From: BS750m-G62 sp046483505
GTDB lineage: Bacteria; Planctomycetota; Phycisphaerae; FEN-1346
Direction of reading: 5' to 3'
Assembly (NCBI GenBank): GCA_046483505.1
Contig: JAWODB010000266.1
Span: forward strand, 1-34,734
DNA length: 34,734 bases
Shown in pieces: positions 14,903 through 23,292 of the stretch. The notes beneath the pieces are model-generated. The model did not search any database. It was not told where the DNA came from and saw only the letters and a list, made by a program, of their open reading frames with translations. A program made the translations under genes and the position numbers. The number at the start of each line of letters is the position of its first letter. Position 1 is the first letter of the stretch.

Positions 14903-16279
14903 ATGCTCTTCCACACCTGGGTCTTCGCCCTGTTCTTCGCCGCCGTCTACCCGGTGTACCTGCTGCTGAAGCGCACGCGTTGGCGGCTGCCGTGGCTGCT
15001 CGCCGCCTCGTACGTCTTCTACGGATGGTGGAACCCGCTGTACCTGCTGCTGATCCTGTGGTCGACGGGCGTCGATTACCTGGTGGTCCTGGGGATGTCG
15101 CGGCGGGGTCGGCGGAAGGCGTGGCTGGCCCTCAGCGTCGTCAACAACCTCGGGATGCTCGGGTTCTTCAAGTACGGCGGATTCGTGGCCGGGTCGCTGA
15201 ACGCGCTGCTCGCGCGGCTGGGGGCGCCGGCCGTCGTGCCGGAGCCGGGCATCCTGCTGCCCGTGGGCATCTCGTTCTACGTGTTCCAGTCGATGAGTTA
15301 CACCATCGACTACTACCGCGGGCATGTGGAGAAGGAGCCGAGTTTCCTCCGCTACGCGACGTTCGTGTCGCTGTTCCCGCAACTGGTGGCGGGGCCGATC
15401 GAGCGGGCCCGGAACCTCCTGCCGCAACTTCGCCAGGCCCCGCGCATCGGCACCGACGACGTGGCCGACGGCCTTTCGCTCTTCGTCGTCGGCCTGTTCA
15501 AGAAACTGGCGCTGGCGGATTACCTCGCCCTGTACGTCGACAGGGTGTACGGGGCGCCGGCGGAGTACGAGGCGCCGGCGCTGGCGCTGGCGACCTTCGC
15601 GTTCGGCTGGCAGATCTACTTCGACTTCAGCGGGTACACCGACATGGCCCGCGGCGTGGGACGGATGCTGGGCATCCGCCTCATGCTCAACTTCCACCAC
15701 CCGTACCTCGCCACGGGGCTGGGCGACTTCTGGAACCGCTGGCACATCAGCCTCTCCACGTGGTTTCGCGATTATGTCTACATCCCACTGGGCGGAAACC
15801 GGCGGGGCGAGGTCCGAACGTACGTCAATATGTGCCTGACGATGCTCGTCTCGGGCCTCTGGCACGGGGCGAGTTGGACGTTCGTCGCGTGGGGCGGCGT
15901 GCACGCCCTCGGCCGGATCCTGACGCGGCGGCTGGAGGCCTCGGCCTTCTATCGCGACCGCGTGCCCATGCTCCTCAAGCGCGTGTGGGTGTTCGCGTTC
16001 GTGACCTTCGCGTGGATCTTCTTCCGCGCCCACACGTTCGGCGACGCCGCGCTCATCGTCGGCCGGCTCGCCCGTTTCGGCTGGGCCGACCCGCGCTTCC
16101 CCCTGGTGGCGGCGGGGCTGGTGCTCGCCGTGTGGATGTACCAGCGCGTGTACGAGTCGGGCCTGCGGCGGATGCTCCGCCTCGCGCCGGTGCGCGTGGG
16201 CCTGGTGGTGCTGATGATCGTGTGGGTGGCGGTCTTCGCCGCCTCGGCGGAGCAGCCGTTCATCTATTTCCAGTTCTGA
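14903..16279 (+). CDS. MBOAT O-acetyltransferase of the AlgI type
   Basis: 458 residues with about ten membrane segments, starting nine bases after the previous stop. The sequence follows AlgI and related polysaccharide O-acetyltransferases: LAASYVFYGWWNPLYLLLI, NNLGMLGFFKYGGF, LLPVGISFYVFQSMSYTIDY, YATFVSLFPQLVAGPIERAR, FGWQIYFDFSGYTDMARG, FWNRWHISLSTWFRDYVYIP. The invariant MBOAT histidine is His321 in SGLWHGASW. AlgI-type proteins pass acetyl groups from a cytoplasmic donor across the inner membrane to a periplasmic SGNH transferase, which acetylates exopolysaccharide. The next gene encodes such a partner. The locus has no glycosyltransferase or polymerase in this window, so the polysaccharide itself is made elsewhere or upstream. 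Confidence 0.93.
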   Translation: MLFHTWVFALFFAAVYPVYLLLKRTRWRLPWLLAASYVFYGWWNPLYLLLILWSTGVDYLVVLGMSRRGRRKAWLALSVVNNLGMLGFFKYGGFVAGSLNALLARLGAPAVVPEPGILLPVGISFYVFQSMSYTIDYYRGHVEKEPSFLRYATFVSLFPQLVAGPIERARNLLPQLRQAPRIGTDDVADGLSLFVVGLFKKLALADYLALYVDRVYGAPAEYEAPALALATFAFGWQIYFDFSGYTDMARGVGRMLGIRLMLNFHHPYLATGLGDFWNRWHISLSTWFRDYVYIPLGGNRRGEVRTYVNMCLTMLVSGLWHGASWTFVAWGGVHALGRILTRRLEASAFYRDRVPMLLKRVWVFAFVTFAWIFFRAHTFGDAALIVGRLARFGWADPRFPLVAAGLVLAVWMYQRVYESGLRRMLRLAPVRVGLVVLMIVWVAVFAASAEQPFIYFQF

Positions 16280-16291
16280 AAGGACCGTGCC

Positions 16292-17416
16292 GTGACGGAG
16301 CCGAAGCCCGTCCCGTTCGCGTCGAACGAGATTCGCCTCTCGCCGGGCCAGTGGCTCGTGGCGGCGGCGATCGTGGCGGCGGTCTTCGTCGCGGCGCCAC
16401 ACGTATGGACACAGGTCGAGCCGTTCGACCCCGGACCCGGCTACCGCCTCCCGTACGCGCTGAGCACCGATTACTGGCTCTACAGCCGCTGGTGCGAGCG
16501 GGCGGCGGAGCGCGGCGGGACGCCCGTCGTCGGCGACTCCGTCGTCTGGGGTCATTACGTGGACGCGGACCAGACGCTCTCGCACCACCTGGGCGCCCGT
16601 GCCGGCGGCGACGGCTTCGCCAACCTGGGCGTGGACGGCATCCATCCCGCGGCGCTGGCCGGCCTGCTCGACTACTACGCCGGCGACCTTCGCGGGCGCA
16701 AGGTCCTCCTGCACTGCAACCTGCTGTGGATGAGTTCCGAGCGGCACGACTTGCGGACCCGGAAGGAGTTCGCCTTCAATCACCCGCGGCTCGTGCCGCA
16801 GTTCGTCCCGGAGATCCCGTGCTATCGCGAATCCACCTCGGGCCGGGTGGCCATCGTCATCGAGCGGCACCTGACGCTGGCCGGCTGGTTGAACCATCTG
16901 GAGGCCGCCTACTTCGGCAACCGGAGCCTGCCGATGTGGACCATGCTGCATCCGTACGCGAATCCTTTGGGGCCGATTACGCTGGACCTGCCGTCGCCGG
17001 ACGAGCCGCCCTCGCCGCGGCCCGACGCCCGGCCGTGGACCGAGAAGCGGATGCCGCGCTTCGAGGCCCCGTGGGTCGGGCTCGACGACTCGCTCCAGTG
17101 GCGGTCGTTCCGGCGGGCCGTGGCGGTCCTGCGGGAGCGCGGCAACCGCGTGTTCGTCCTCGTCGGCCCGTTCAACGAGCACATGCTGACCGAAGAAAGC
17201 CGGGCCGTGTACCAGGAGAGGAAGCGCGAGGTCGGCCGGTGGCTCGCGGTGCAGGGCATCCCGCACCTGGTGCCGCCGCCGCTGCCGAGCGAGGAGTACG
17301 CCGACGCGAGCCATCCCCTCGGCCGCGGCTACGCCCGCCTCGCCGACCGCCTTTACGCGAGCGAGGTGTTCCGGCGGTTCCTTGTGTCGGAAGTGAGCAC
17401 GGAGGCCTCCGAATGA
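16292..17416 (+). CDS. Membrane-anchored SGNH-type acetyltransferase partner (AlgJ/AlgX-like role)
   Basis: 374 residues from GTG 16292, with AAAGGA at 16279-16284. An N-terminal anchor, QWLVAAAIVAAVFVAAPHVW (about 20-39), leads to a periplasmic domain. GDSVVWG puts a serine nucleophile at Ser83, GVDGIHPAALAGLL continues the SGNH core, and DASHPLGRGYARLA gives Asp338 and His341 in the C-terminal D-x-x-H arrangement. GDSL-type triads like this are found in proteins paired with MBOAT acetyltransferases, where they accept the acetyl group and put it on the sugar. AlgJ and AlgX themselves use a differently ordered triad, so the assignment is by fold and context rather than orthology. Its stop overlaps the next start by four bases (ATGA). 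Confidence 0.8.
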   Translation: MTEPKPVPFASNEIRLSPGQWLVAAAIVAAVFVAAPHVWTQVEPFDPGPGYRLPYALSTDYWLYSRWCERAAERGGTPVVGDSVVWGHYVDADQTLSHHLGARAGGDGFANLGVDGIHPAALAGLLDYYAGDLRGRKVLLHCNLLWMSSERHDLRTRKEFAFNHPRLVPQFVPEIPCYRESTSGRVAIVIERHLTLAGWLNHLEAAYFGNRSLPMWTMLHPYANPLGPITLDLPSPDEPPSPRPDARPWTEKRMPRFEAPWVGLDDSLQWRSFRRAVAVLRERGNRVFVLVGPFNEHMLTEESRAVYQERKREVGRWLAVQGIPHLVPPPLPSEEYADASHPLGRGYARLADRLYASEVFRRFLVSEVSTEASE

Positions 17417-18255
17417 CGCGACGGATGTGCCTGAGTCTCATCGCCCTTGTCGCCCTCGCCTGCGGCGTCGCCGCGGATGCGGCACCGCCGGCCGGGCGGA
17501 TCGTTTTCTCCAGCGACCGCTCGGGCCCGTGGCGCATCTGGACCGTGCGCGCGGACGGCTCCGGGATGAAGCAACTCTCCAAAGCCGACGCCGAGGGCGC
17601 GCACGACGTGGACCCCGTCTTCAGCCCGGACGGCCGGAGCATCCTCTTCACCTCGACCCGCGGCGGCACGACGGGCGTCTGGCGGATGGCCGCCGACGGC
17701 TCGGCCCCCCGGCGCCTCTCGGACGGCGACCAGGCCGAGTGGTCGCCCGACGGCAAACGAATCGTCTTTCGGCGCGGCGGGCGCATCCTCATCCGCGACC
17801 TCGCGGGCGGCGACGAGAAGACACTGACCCCGGAGGGCTTCGAGCAGTGCTCCGGCCCGGCGTGGAGTCCGGACGGCAAGACCATCGCGTTCGCCTGCCG
17901 CCGCGGCGGGGCGAACGCCCTCTTCACGGTGCCCGCCGACGGCGGGAAGCCCGCAAAGGTCTACGACGAGAAGGGTGCCTGCGAGCCCCACTGGTCGCCC
18001 GACGGCACCCGCCTCGTCTACGAGACCGAGACGCACATCTGCACCATCCGGCCGGACGGCACGAAGAACCGCCTCGTCACGTACTTCGGCGGCGTGCAGC
18101 GGTACGGGCGGTACAGCCCCGACGGCCGGGCCATCGTCTTCTGCCAGGCCCCGTCGCCCGAGGGACCGTGGGAACTCTACGTCATTCCCGCCGCCGGCGG
18201 CTCGCCGCGGAGGCTGACCGAGGACGGCTCCGACATGTATCCCGACTGGAAATGA
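17413..18255 (+). CDS. Exported TolB-like PD40 beta-propeller protein
   Basis: 280 residues starting in a 4-base overlap with the previous gene. Signal peptide at 1-23 (MTRRMCLSLIALVALACGVA). About six PD40 blades follow, each with the PVFSPDGRSILFTSTRGG pattern; other blades include AEWSPDGKRIVF, PAWSPDGKTIAFACRRGG, PHWSPDGTRLVYETE and GRYSPDGRAIVFCQ. It lacks the N-terminal domain of true TolB. Such propellers usually bind proteins or act as scaffolds. In this operon it may hold the exported enzymes or sense polymer, which is inference. Its stop overlaps a possible ATG (18252) of the next gene. Confidence 0.85.
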   Translation: MTRRMCLSLIALVALACGVAADAAPPAGRIVFSSDRSGPWRIWTVRADGSGMKQLSKADAEGAHDVDPVFSPDGRSILFTSTRGGTTGVWRMAADGSAPRRLSDGDQAEWSPDGKRIVFRRGGRILIRDLAGGDEKTLTPEGFEQCSGPAWSPDGKTIAFACRRGGANALFTVPADGGKPAKVYDEKGACEPHWSPDGTRLVYETETHICTIRPDGTKNRLVTYFGGVQRYGRYSPDGRAIVFCQAPSPEGPWELYVIPAAGGSPRRLTEDGSDMYPDWK

Positions 18256-18308
18256 CCCCCGCCTTTTGCAACAATGCCGAGTCACGCGACCTGTTCCGGA
18301 GCCGTACT

Positions 18309-19988
18309 GTGACGACGCTCGCACGGCGCTGCATCCTGTCGGCCGCCGCCCTCGTGGCGACGGCGTCCGTCTGCTGGGGTGCGCCCGCGGCCGCGGACCC
18401 GAGCACGTACGTCTACGATGCCCCGGCCGCGGCGCGGAAACCGTTTCCCACCCGCATGCCGGACGAAACGCGCGGCTGGACCCGCGTGCCGGGGGACGAC
18501 CGCGCCCACGCGTTCGCCGGCCGGGCCGTCCTCCTGAACCACGCGGTGCGCGTGGTGCTGGCCCGCGGCGGACGGGGGGCGGCGCTCTATGCCCGGACGG
18601 GCGAGGGGTTCCGGCGGCGGGCGGTTCTCGTCCCGCGGCCGTCCGCGACGAGCGAAATCCCGGCGTGCACGGACCTGCGGCTCCGGGAGAACACGCGCGG
18701 GGCCGTCGCCGTGGCCGCCGCCTTCCGATACGAAAGCGGGGCGACGGCCCGGGCGGTCTTCCGCCTCACGGCCGGGGCGCACTCGGTGGAGATTCGGGCG
18801 GCGGAAGGCACCGCGCGGGTGGCCGTGCAGGCCGATGCGTCGCACGTCATCGTGCCGGACTTCTTCGCCGGCGACATTCTCTTCAGTGCCGACGCCACGC
18901 CGCGCGCCGCGGCCGGCATGCCCGTGCGGGACCGCCTGGCCGTGCCGGCGGAGAACTGTCTGCTGGCTCACGCAGGCGAGGCGCTCCTGATGGCCGTCTG
19001 GCGGTCCGGCGCGCAGCAGGCCGACCTCGTCTTCGCTCGCGCGACGGCCGGCAAGCCGGGCATCGCGGGGTTCGAGGTGGAGTGCGCGGCGGACCGGCCC
19101 GTGTGGGTGGCGTCGCTGGAGGCGCCGAGGATCTGCGAGCGGCTGCGCGTCGCCGCCGGTGAGACGGCGGCGGAGACGGTCGCGGCATGGACGCCGCCGT
19201 TCCCCGCGACGTGGCGGGCCGGCCGCCTCGCCGCCGACGCCGCGGCCGACACGTGGGACCTCGCCGCCGCGGCGCCGCCCGCCTGGGCAAAGAGGCCCGG
19301 CGCCGGCGGCGTGCTCGTCTACCCGATTGACCGCAGCCGCGAGACGCCCCTGACCGTGCTCTGCCCCGTCGACGTCCTCCGCGACGTCCTGGGCATGGGC
19401 CCGTGCCGGTACATCCTGGACGCCGAGGGTCTGGGCGGGGACGGCGGGCCGACGCCCGCCGAGGTGACCCCGTGGGTCGAGCGCCAGTTCAGCCGCCGCC
19501 GCGACGGGCGACGGGCGGAGCAGATCACGGAGCGGCTGGCCGCGATGCGCGACCACCTTGCCCGCACGGCGGCCCGGATTCGGCAGTACGCCCGTTGGGC
19601 GGAACGGATGCGCGGCCTGGTGCCCGCCGACGGCAAGGCGGCGGCCGGGCCCGCGGAGGGGATGATTCGCATCCTGGACGACCTCCGGCAGGACCTCGCC
19701 GACGGGGAGAACGCCCTGAAGGCGCCCGCGCTCGCCGAACCGATGGTCGAGCAAATCGAGGGCCTCATCGGTCGGGACGGAGCGGCGGCGGAGGTCCAAC
19801 GGCTGGGCGGCAGGCTCCGCGACCTGGGCGCGAGCCAGGACCGGACCCTTGCCCGTTGCCGCATGGCCGCGCGGCGCCTGGAGGCATCGGCGCGCATGGC
19901 CGCCGATACGCCCGATCTCGCCGACCTCGCCGCCGCCGTGAGGGCGCAGGCCGAGACGATGCTCCGCGGGAAGGAGACCCCGCCGTGA
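18309..19988 (+). CDS. Uncharacterised exported protein, paralogue A of a pair
   Basis: 559 residues from GTG 18309, chosen because GGAG lies 8 bases upstream and the product begins with a clean signal peptide (MTTLARRCILSAAALVATAS). An ATG at 18252, overlapping the previous stop, would add 19 unconvincing residues. I do not recognise the family. The first 330 residues look beta-rich (VLLNHAVRVVLARGGRGAAL, PDFFAGD at 183-189, HAGEALLMAVWRSG). There is a conserved block VYPIDRSRETPLTVL, then DVLRDVLGMGPCRYILDAEG, at 337-372, and an all-helical, coiled-coil-like C-terminus from about 385 to the end. All three parts recur in the next protein in the same order. A polysaccharide-related role is suggested only by the neighbours. 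Confidence 0.7.
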   Translation: MTTLARRCILSAAALVATASVCWGAPAAADPSTYVYDAPAAARKPFPTRMPDETRGWTRVPGDDRAHAFAGRAVLLNHAVRVVLARGGRGAALYARTGEGFRRRAVLVPRPSATSEIPACTDLRLRENTRGAVAVAAAFRYESGATARAVFRLTAGAHSVEIRAAEGTARVAVQADASHVIVPDFFAGDILFSADATPRAAAGMPVRDRLAVPAENCLLAHAGEALLMAVWRSGAQQADLVFARATAGKPGIAGFEVECAADRPVWVASLEAPRICERLRVAAGETAAETVAAWTPPFPATWRAGRLAADAAADTWDLAAAAPPAWAKRPGAGGVLVYPIDRSRETPLTVLCPVDVLRDVLGMGPCRYILDAEGLGGDGGPTPAEVTPWVERQFSRRRDGRRAEQITERLAAMRDHLARTAARIRQYARWAERMRGLVPADGKAAAGPAEGMIRILDDLRQDLADGENALKAPALAEPMVEQIEGLIGRDGAAAEVQRLGGRLRDLGASQDRTLARCRMAARRLEASARMAADTPDLADLAAAVRAQAETMLRGKETPP

Positions 19989-22291
19989 GCCGCATGACCG
20001 CACTCCTGGTGGCGGGATGCGCCGTCGTGGCGGCGCCCGTCGCGGCCGCCGCCGCGCCGCAGAACCTCTTCGCGAACCCGGACTTCGAGATGGGCCGCCA
20101 GGCCTGGCGCATCTGCAAGACGGACGGGACGACCTGCACGTTCAGCGTGGACGGCGCGGACGCCGCCGCCGGCCGTCACAGCGCCCTCCTGGCCGTCGAG
20201 CGCGCCCGGGACTGGGGCATGCAGTTCGGCCAGTACCTGACGGCGGGCGCGAAGGGCCGCACGTACACGTTCGCCGTCTTCGCGCGGGCTGTGGAGGGAC
20301 GCGTCGCCGTCGACCTCCAGGTCGAGCGGAGCGGCAAGCCGTACGACCGGGCCGCCAGGAGCCGCGCGGTCACCCTCACGGACGCGTGGCAGGAACTGCA
20401 CGTCACGTTCACGGTGGAGAAGGAATTCCCGGAGGGGTGGTTCGCGTACGTCAGTTGCACGCAGGCGGGGGCGCGGTTCCGCGTCGATATGTTCCGTCTG
20501 TACGAGGGTCTATACGTTCCGTACGAGGCGGCGGCGCGCGAGGCCCGGGCGCCGGCGGCGGTCCGCCTGTTCGACACGGCCGCGCCGTCGCCCGACCCGC
20601 TGCCCGCCGGGACACTCAAGGCGCGGCCGGGGTGGGTCGAGGTGCCCCGGGACAACCTCGGCCACCTGTTCAAGGGCGACGCCGTCCTCCTGAACAATCG
20701 CATCGCCCTCGTCCTTCGCCGCCGCGGAAACGGGGCGGAGGTGTATGCCGTGGGCGCGGCGGGGCTGGCGCTGCGGGCCCGGCTGACGCCGGTCGGCGAG
20801 ACGACCGCCGGCCGGCTCGCCTCGCTCAAGGTCATCGAGAACGATCCCGCCGGCGCGATCCTGGAGGCGACGCATACCGCGTCCGCCGGCCGCAGGCTCG
20901 GCGTGGCGTACGCCCTTCGGATGGGACAGGTGTTCGTCGAGACGACCGCCCGCCAGGGCACCCGGAGCCTCCGCGTGGCGGCCCCGAGCCGGTTCATCGT
21001 CCTGCCGGACTTCTTCGCGGACGACATCGTTCTCGATGCCCGCGCGCTGCCCGTCGGGCAGGCCGACCTGCCCGCCGACCACGTCGTCCTCCGCCTGCTG
21101 CCCGACCGCCGGGCCATCGTCATGACGGTGGTCAAGACGGCGGCCGAGGACGTGCGGGTCGGCCTGGCGGGGCAGGGCGAGGCCCGGTGCTTCGACGAGT
21201 CGGAGATTCCGTATGGCGAGGACGGCAACCTCTGGGTGGCGGTCCTCGCCTCGCCGGGCATCTGGCACGCCCACGATGTGTCCAAGGAGGATGCGGGCAA
21301 GGCCGTACGCCTGGACTGGACGCGGCCGTTCCTCGCACAGTACCGCGTCGACTACCGGCGCGAGAACGGCCTCACGGACAGTTGGGAGATGGTCGTCGAG
21401 CGGCCGGACGGCCGGTTCACGAAGCAGGGCTCCTACGGCGGGGGGACGACGCTCCCGCCGAACCGCAGCCGCTGGACGACGGTGCTCGGCCGCTTTGCGT
21501 ACCCGTGCTGGATGGACCGCGGCGGGCGGGGGCACCTCCAGCCGCTGAAGTCCAAGGTGGTCCGTTTCGAGGGGCCGGCCGTCGTGTATCCGGTCAACCG
21601 GTCGAAGGCGACGCCGCTCGATGCCTTCACGGTGGTGGACATCGTGCGGAACGCCCTGGGCGTCGGGCCGTGCGAGTTCATCCTCGACGTGGAGGGCCAG
21701 CGGGCCGAGAACCGGGGCCGGGCCACGTGTTCCGCCCGCGACACGCTGAACCCGATCTTCGCGAAGGGCCGGCAGAGGGAGCAGCGGGCCAAGATCGAGC
21801 GGACCCTGGACGAGGTCATGGTCTTCATCCGCTACATCCGCGGGCGGATCGCGCATTACCGGGCCTTTGCCCACGACCTGCTCGATGACCTGGCCGCAGA
21901 GAAGCGGGCCCATCCCGACCTGGCCGAGCCGCTGGCCGACCTGGAGGCTCTCGCCCGCACGATGGACGAGCGGTTCGCCGCCCGCAAGGACGCCATCAAG
22001 ACGCCCGCCTACGCCCAGAAGATGTGCGACGAGTTCCGGCGGACCATGATCGATTACGAGGGCGATGATGCCGCGGCCCGGTGCAAACGGTTCACCAAGG
22101 CGCTGGTGGAGATCGGCGGGAACCAGGACGAACTCGCCGGCGAGTGCCGCTGGGCCATGAAGATGATCCGCCAGCAGGCGGGGCTGATGGCCGTCCGCGA
22201 TCCGCGCCTGGCCCGAATCGCCGCCGACATCCGCGACCGCACCGGGGAGGTGATGCGTCGCCCCGCCGGACACGAAGGCGCGAGGCACTGA
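19985..22291 (+). CDS. Uncharacterised exported protein, paralogue B with N-terminal CBM-like domain
   Basis: 768 residues from GTG 19985, which overlaps the previous stop and follows GGAAGGAGA. After a signal peptide, residues about 28-175 resemble a carbohydrate-binding jelly roll of the CBM4/9 type: NLFANPDFEMGRQAW, SVDGADAAAGRHSALLAVER, GMQFGQYLTAGAKGRTYTFA, WQELHVTFTVEKEFPEGWF. The remainder parallels paralogue A: AVLLNNRIALVLRRRGNGAE, PDFFADD at 341-347, VYPVNRSKATPLDAF, then DIVRNALGVGPCEFILDVEG, at 534-569, and a helical tail (RKIERTLDEV-like heptads) to the end. Paralogue A lacks the CBM-like domain. A duplicated, mainly helical-tailed exported pair in an acetylation operon is not something I can match to a described system. 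Confidence 0.72.
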   Translation: MSRMTALLVAGCAVVAAPVAAAAAPQNLFANPDFEMGRQAWRICKTDGTTCTFSVDGADAAAGRHSALLAVERARDWGMQFGQYLTAGAKGRTYTFAVFARAVEGRVAVDLQVERSGKPYDRAARSRAVTLTDAWQELHVTFTVEKEFPEGWFAYVSCTQAGARFRVDMFRLYEGLYVPYEAAAREARAPAAVRLFDTAAPSPDPLPAGTLKARPGWVEVPRDNLGHLFKGDAVLLNNRIALVLRRRGNGAEVYAVGAAGLALRARLTPVGETTAGRLASLKVIENDPAGAILEATHTASAGRRLGVAYALRMGQVFVETTARQGTRSLRVAAPSRFIVLPDFFADDIVLDARALPVGQADLPADHVVLRLLPDRRAIVMTVVKTAAEDVRVGLAGQGEARCFDESEIPYGEDGNLWVAVLASPGIWHAHDVSKEDAGKAVRLDWTRPFLAQYRVDYRRENGLTDSWEMVVERPDGRFTKQGSYGGGTTLPPNRSRWTTVLGRFAYPCWMDRGGRGHLQPLKSKVVRFEGPAVVYPVNRSKATPLDAFTVVDIVRNALGVGPCEFILDVEGQRAENRGRATCSARDTLNPIFAKGRQREQRAKIERTLDEVMVFIRYIRGRIAHYRAFAHDLLDDLAAEKRAHPDLAEPLADLEALARTMDERFAARKDAIKTPAYAQKMCDEFRRTMIDYEGDDAAARCKRFTKALVEIGGNQDELAGECRWAMKMIRQQAGLMAVRDPRLARIAADIRDRTGEVMRRPAGHEGARH

Positions 22292-22295
22292 GCCC

Positions 22296-23180
22296 ATGCC
22301 GACCCCCGACCGTCAGCGCGCGCTTGCGATGCTTCTCGCCCTGGCCGCCCTCATCGCCGGTTGCGGCCACGAGAGTCCTTCGGCCGCAGGGCCGGGCGCG
22401 GGCGACCCGTTCACGACGAAGACGGGCGTCGAGATGGTCCGCATCCCGGCCGGGACGTTCGTCATGGGCTCCCGCGACGGGGAGGACGACGAGACCCCGC
22501 CGCACGAGGTCCGTCTCGATGTTTTCTACATGGATACCTGCGAGGTGACCCAGGCGTCCTACCAGGCGCTCATGGGCCGGAACCCGTCCAAGGCGAGGGA
22601 CGGGGGCGACGCCCGGCCCGTCGAGCAGGTCGACTGGCTGGCCGCCGTCACGTACTGCAACGTGCGGTCCGTCCGCGAGGGGCTGACGCCCTGCTACAAC
22701 CTCGAGACGGTGGCGTGCGACTTCACGGCCGACGGGTACCGCCTGCCTACCGAGGCCGAGTGGGAATACGCCTGCCGGGCGGGGACGACCACGGCCTACG
22801 GCTTCGGCGCGAGCGCCGCCCGGCTGGGCGACTACGCGTGGTTCAGCGACAACGCGGGCAAGACGACCCACCCCGTCGGGCGGAAGCGGCCGAATGCATG
22901 GAGGCTGTACGACATGCACGGCAACGTGGCCGAATGGTGCCACGACGTCTACGCCGAAACCGCGTACGAGCGGCACGCGTCCCGGAACCCGCGCGGCCCG
23001 GCCGAGGGCGACGAGCGGGTCCTGCGCGGCGGGAGTTGGCGGACCAGCGCCGCCGCCTGCCGCGCCGCCGCCCGCTATAGCGAGACGCCGCGGTTCGCCG
23101 ACGCGTGCTTCGGCTCCGACGCCTACGGCTTCCGCTGCGTCCGGCGCGCGCCGCCGAAGGGGAGCGAGGCGCCGCGGTGA
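22296..23180 (+). CDS. SUMF1/formylglycine-generating-enzyme-like lipoprotein (one Cys missing)
   Basis: 294 residues starting four bases after the previous stop. A lipobox IAGC (Cys23) ends the leader. The FGE-sulfatase fold is complete: VEMVRIPAGTFVMGSRDGED, FYMDTCEVTQASYQALM, PVEQVDWLAAVTYCN, YRLPTEAEWEYACRAGTTTA, MHGNVAEWCHDVY, VLRGGSWR, YGFRCVRR. True formylglycine-generating enzymes have two active-site cysteines in GGSxxCxxxxC. Here the first is Thr250 and only the second remains (Cys255), so copper binding and catalysis are unlikely. No sulfatase gene is in the window. Many bacterial SUMF1 proteins are instead sugar- or ligand-binding or act in other oxidations; the role here is open. 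Confidence 0.85.
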   Translation: MPTPDRQRALAMLLALAALIAGCGHESPSAAGPGAGDPFTTKTGVEMVRIPAGTFVMGSRDGEDDETPPHEVRLDVFYMDTCEVTQASYQALMGRNPSKARDGGDARPVEQVDWLAAVTYCNVRSVREGLTPCYNLETVACDFTADGYRLPTEAEWEYACRAGTTTAYGFGASAARLGDYAWFSDNAGKTTHPVGRKRPNAWRLYDMHGNVAEWCHDVYAETAYERHASRNPRGPAEGDERVLRGGSWRTSAAACRAAARYSETPRFADACFGSDAYGFRCVRRAPPKGSEAPR

Positions 23181-23292
23181 ACGCCGGCGGGCGGAGAGCC
23201 TGCTTCGTCGAGGCCGACTTGGCCGTCGGCGCGGCTGCGGGGCGCGCTCGGCGTCTTATCCCGTTGCCTGGTCTGAGAGAGGAGCGAAGGAG

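Noticed and set aside
13646..17314. A 1222-codon minus-strand open frame opposite the HDAC-fold, MBOAT and SGNH genes
   Set aside because: The opposite strand holds complete families with catalytic residues; this frame is a high-GC artefact.
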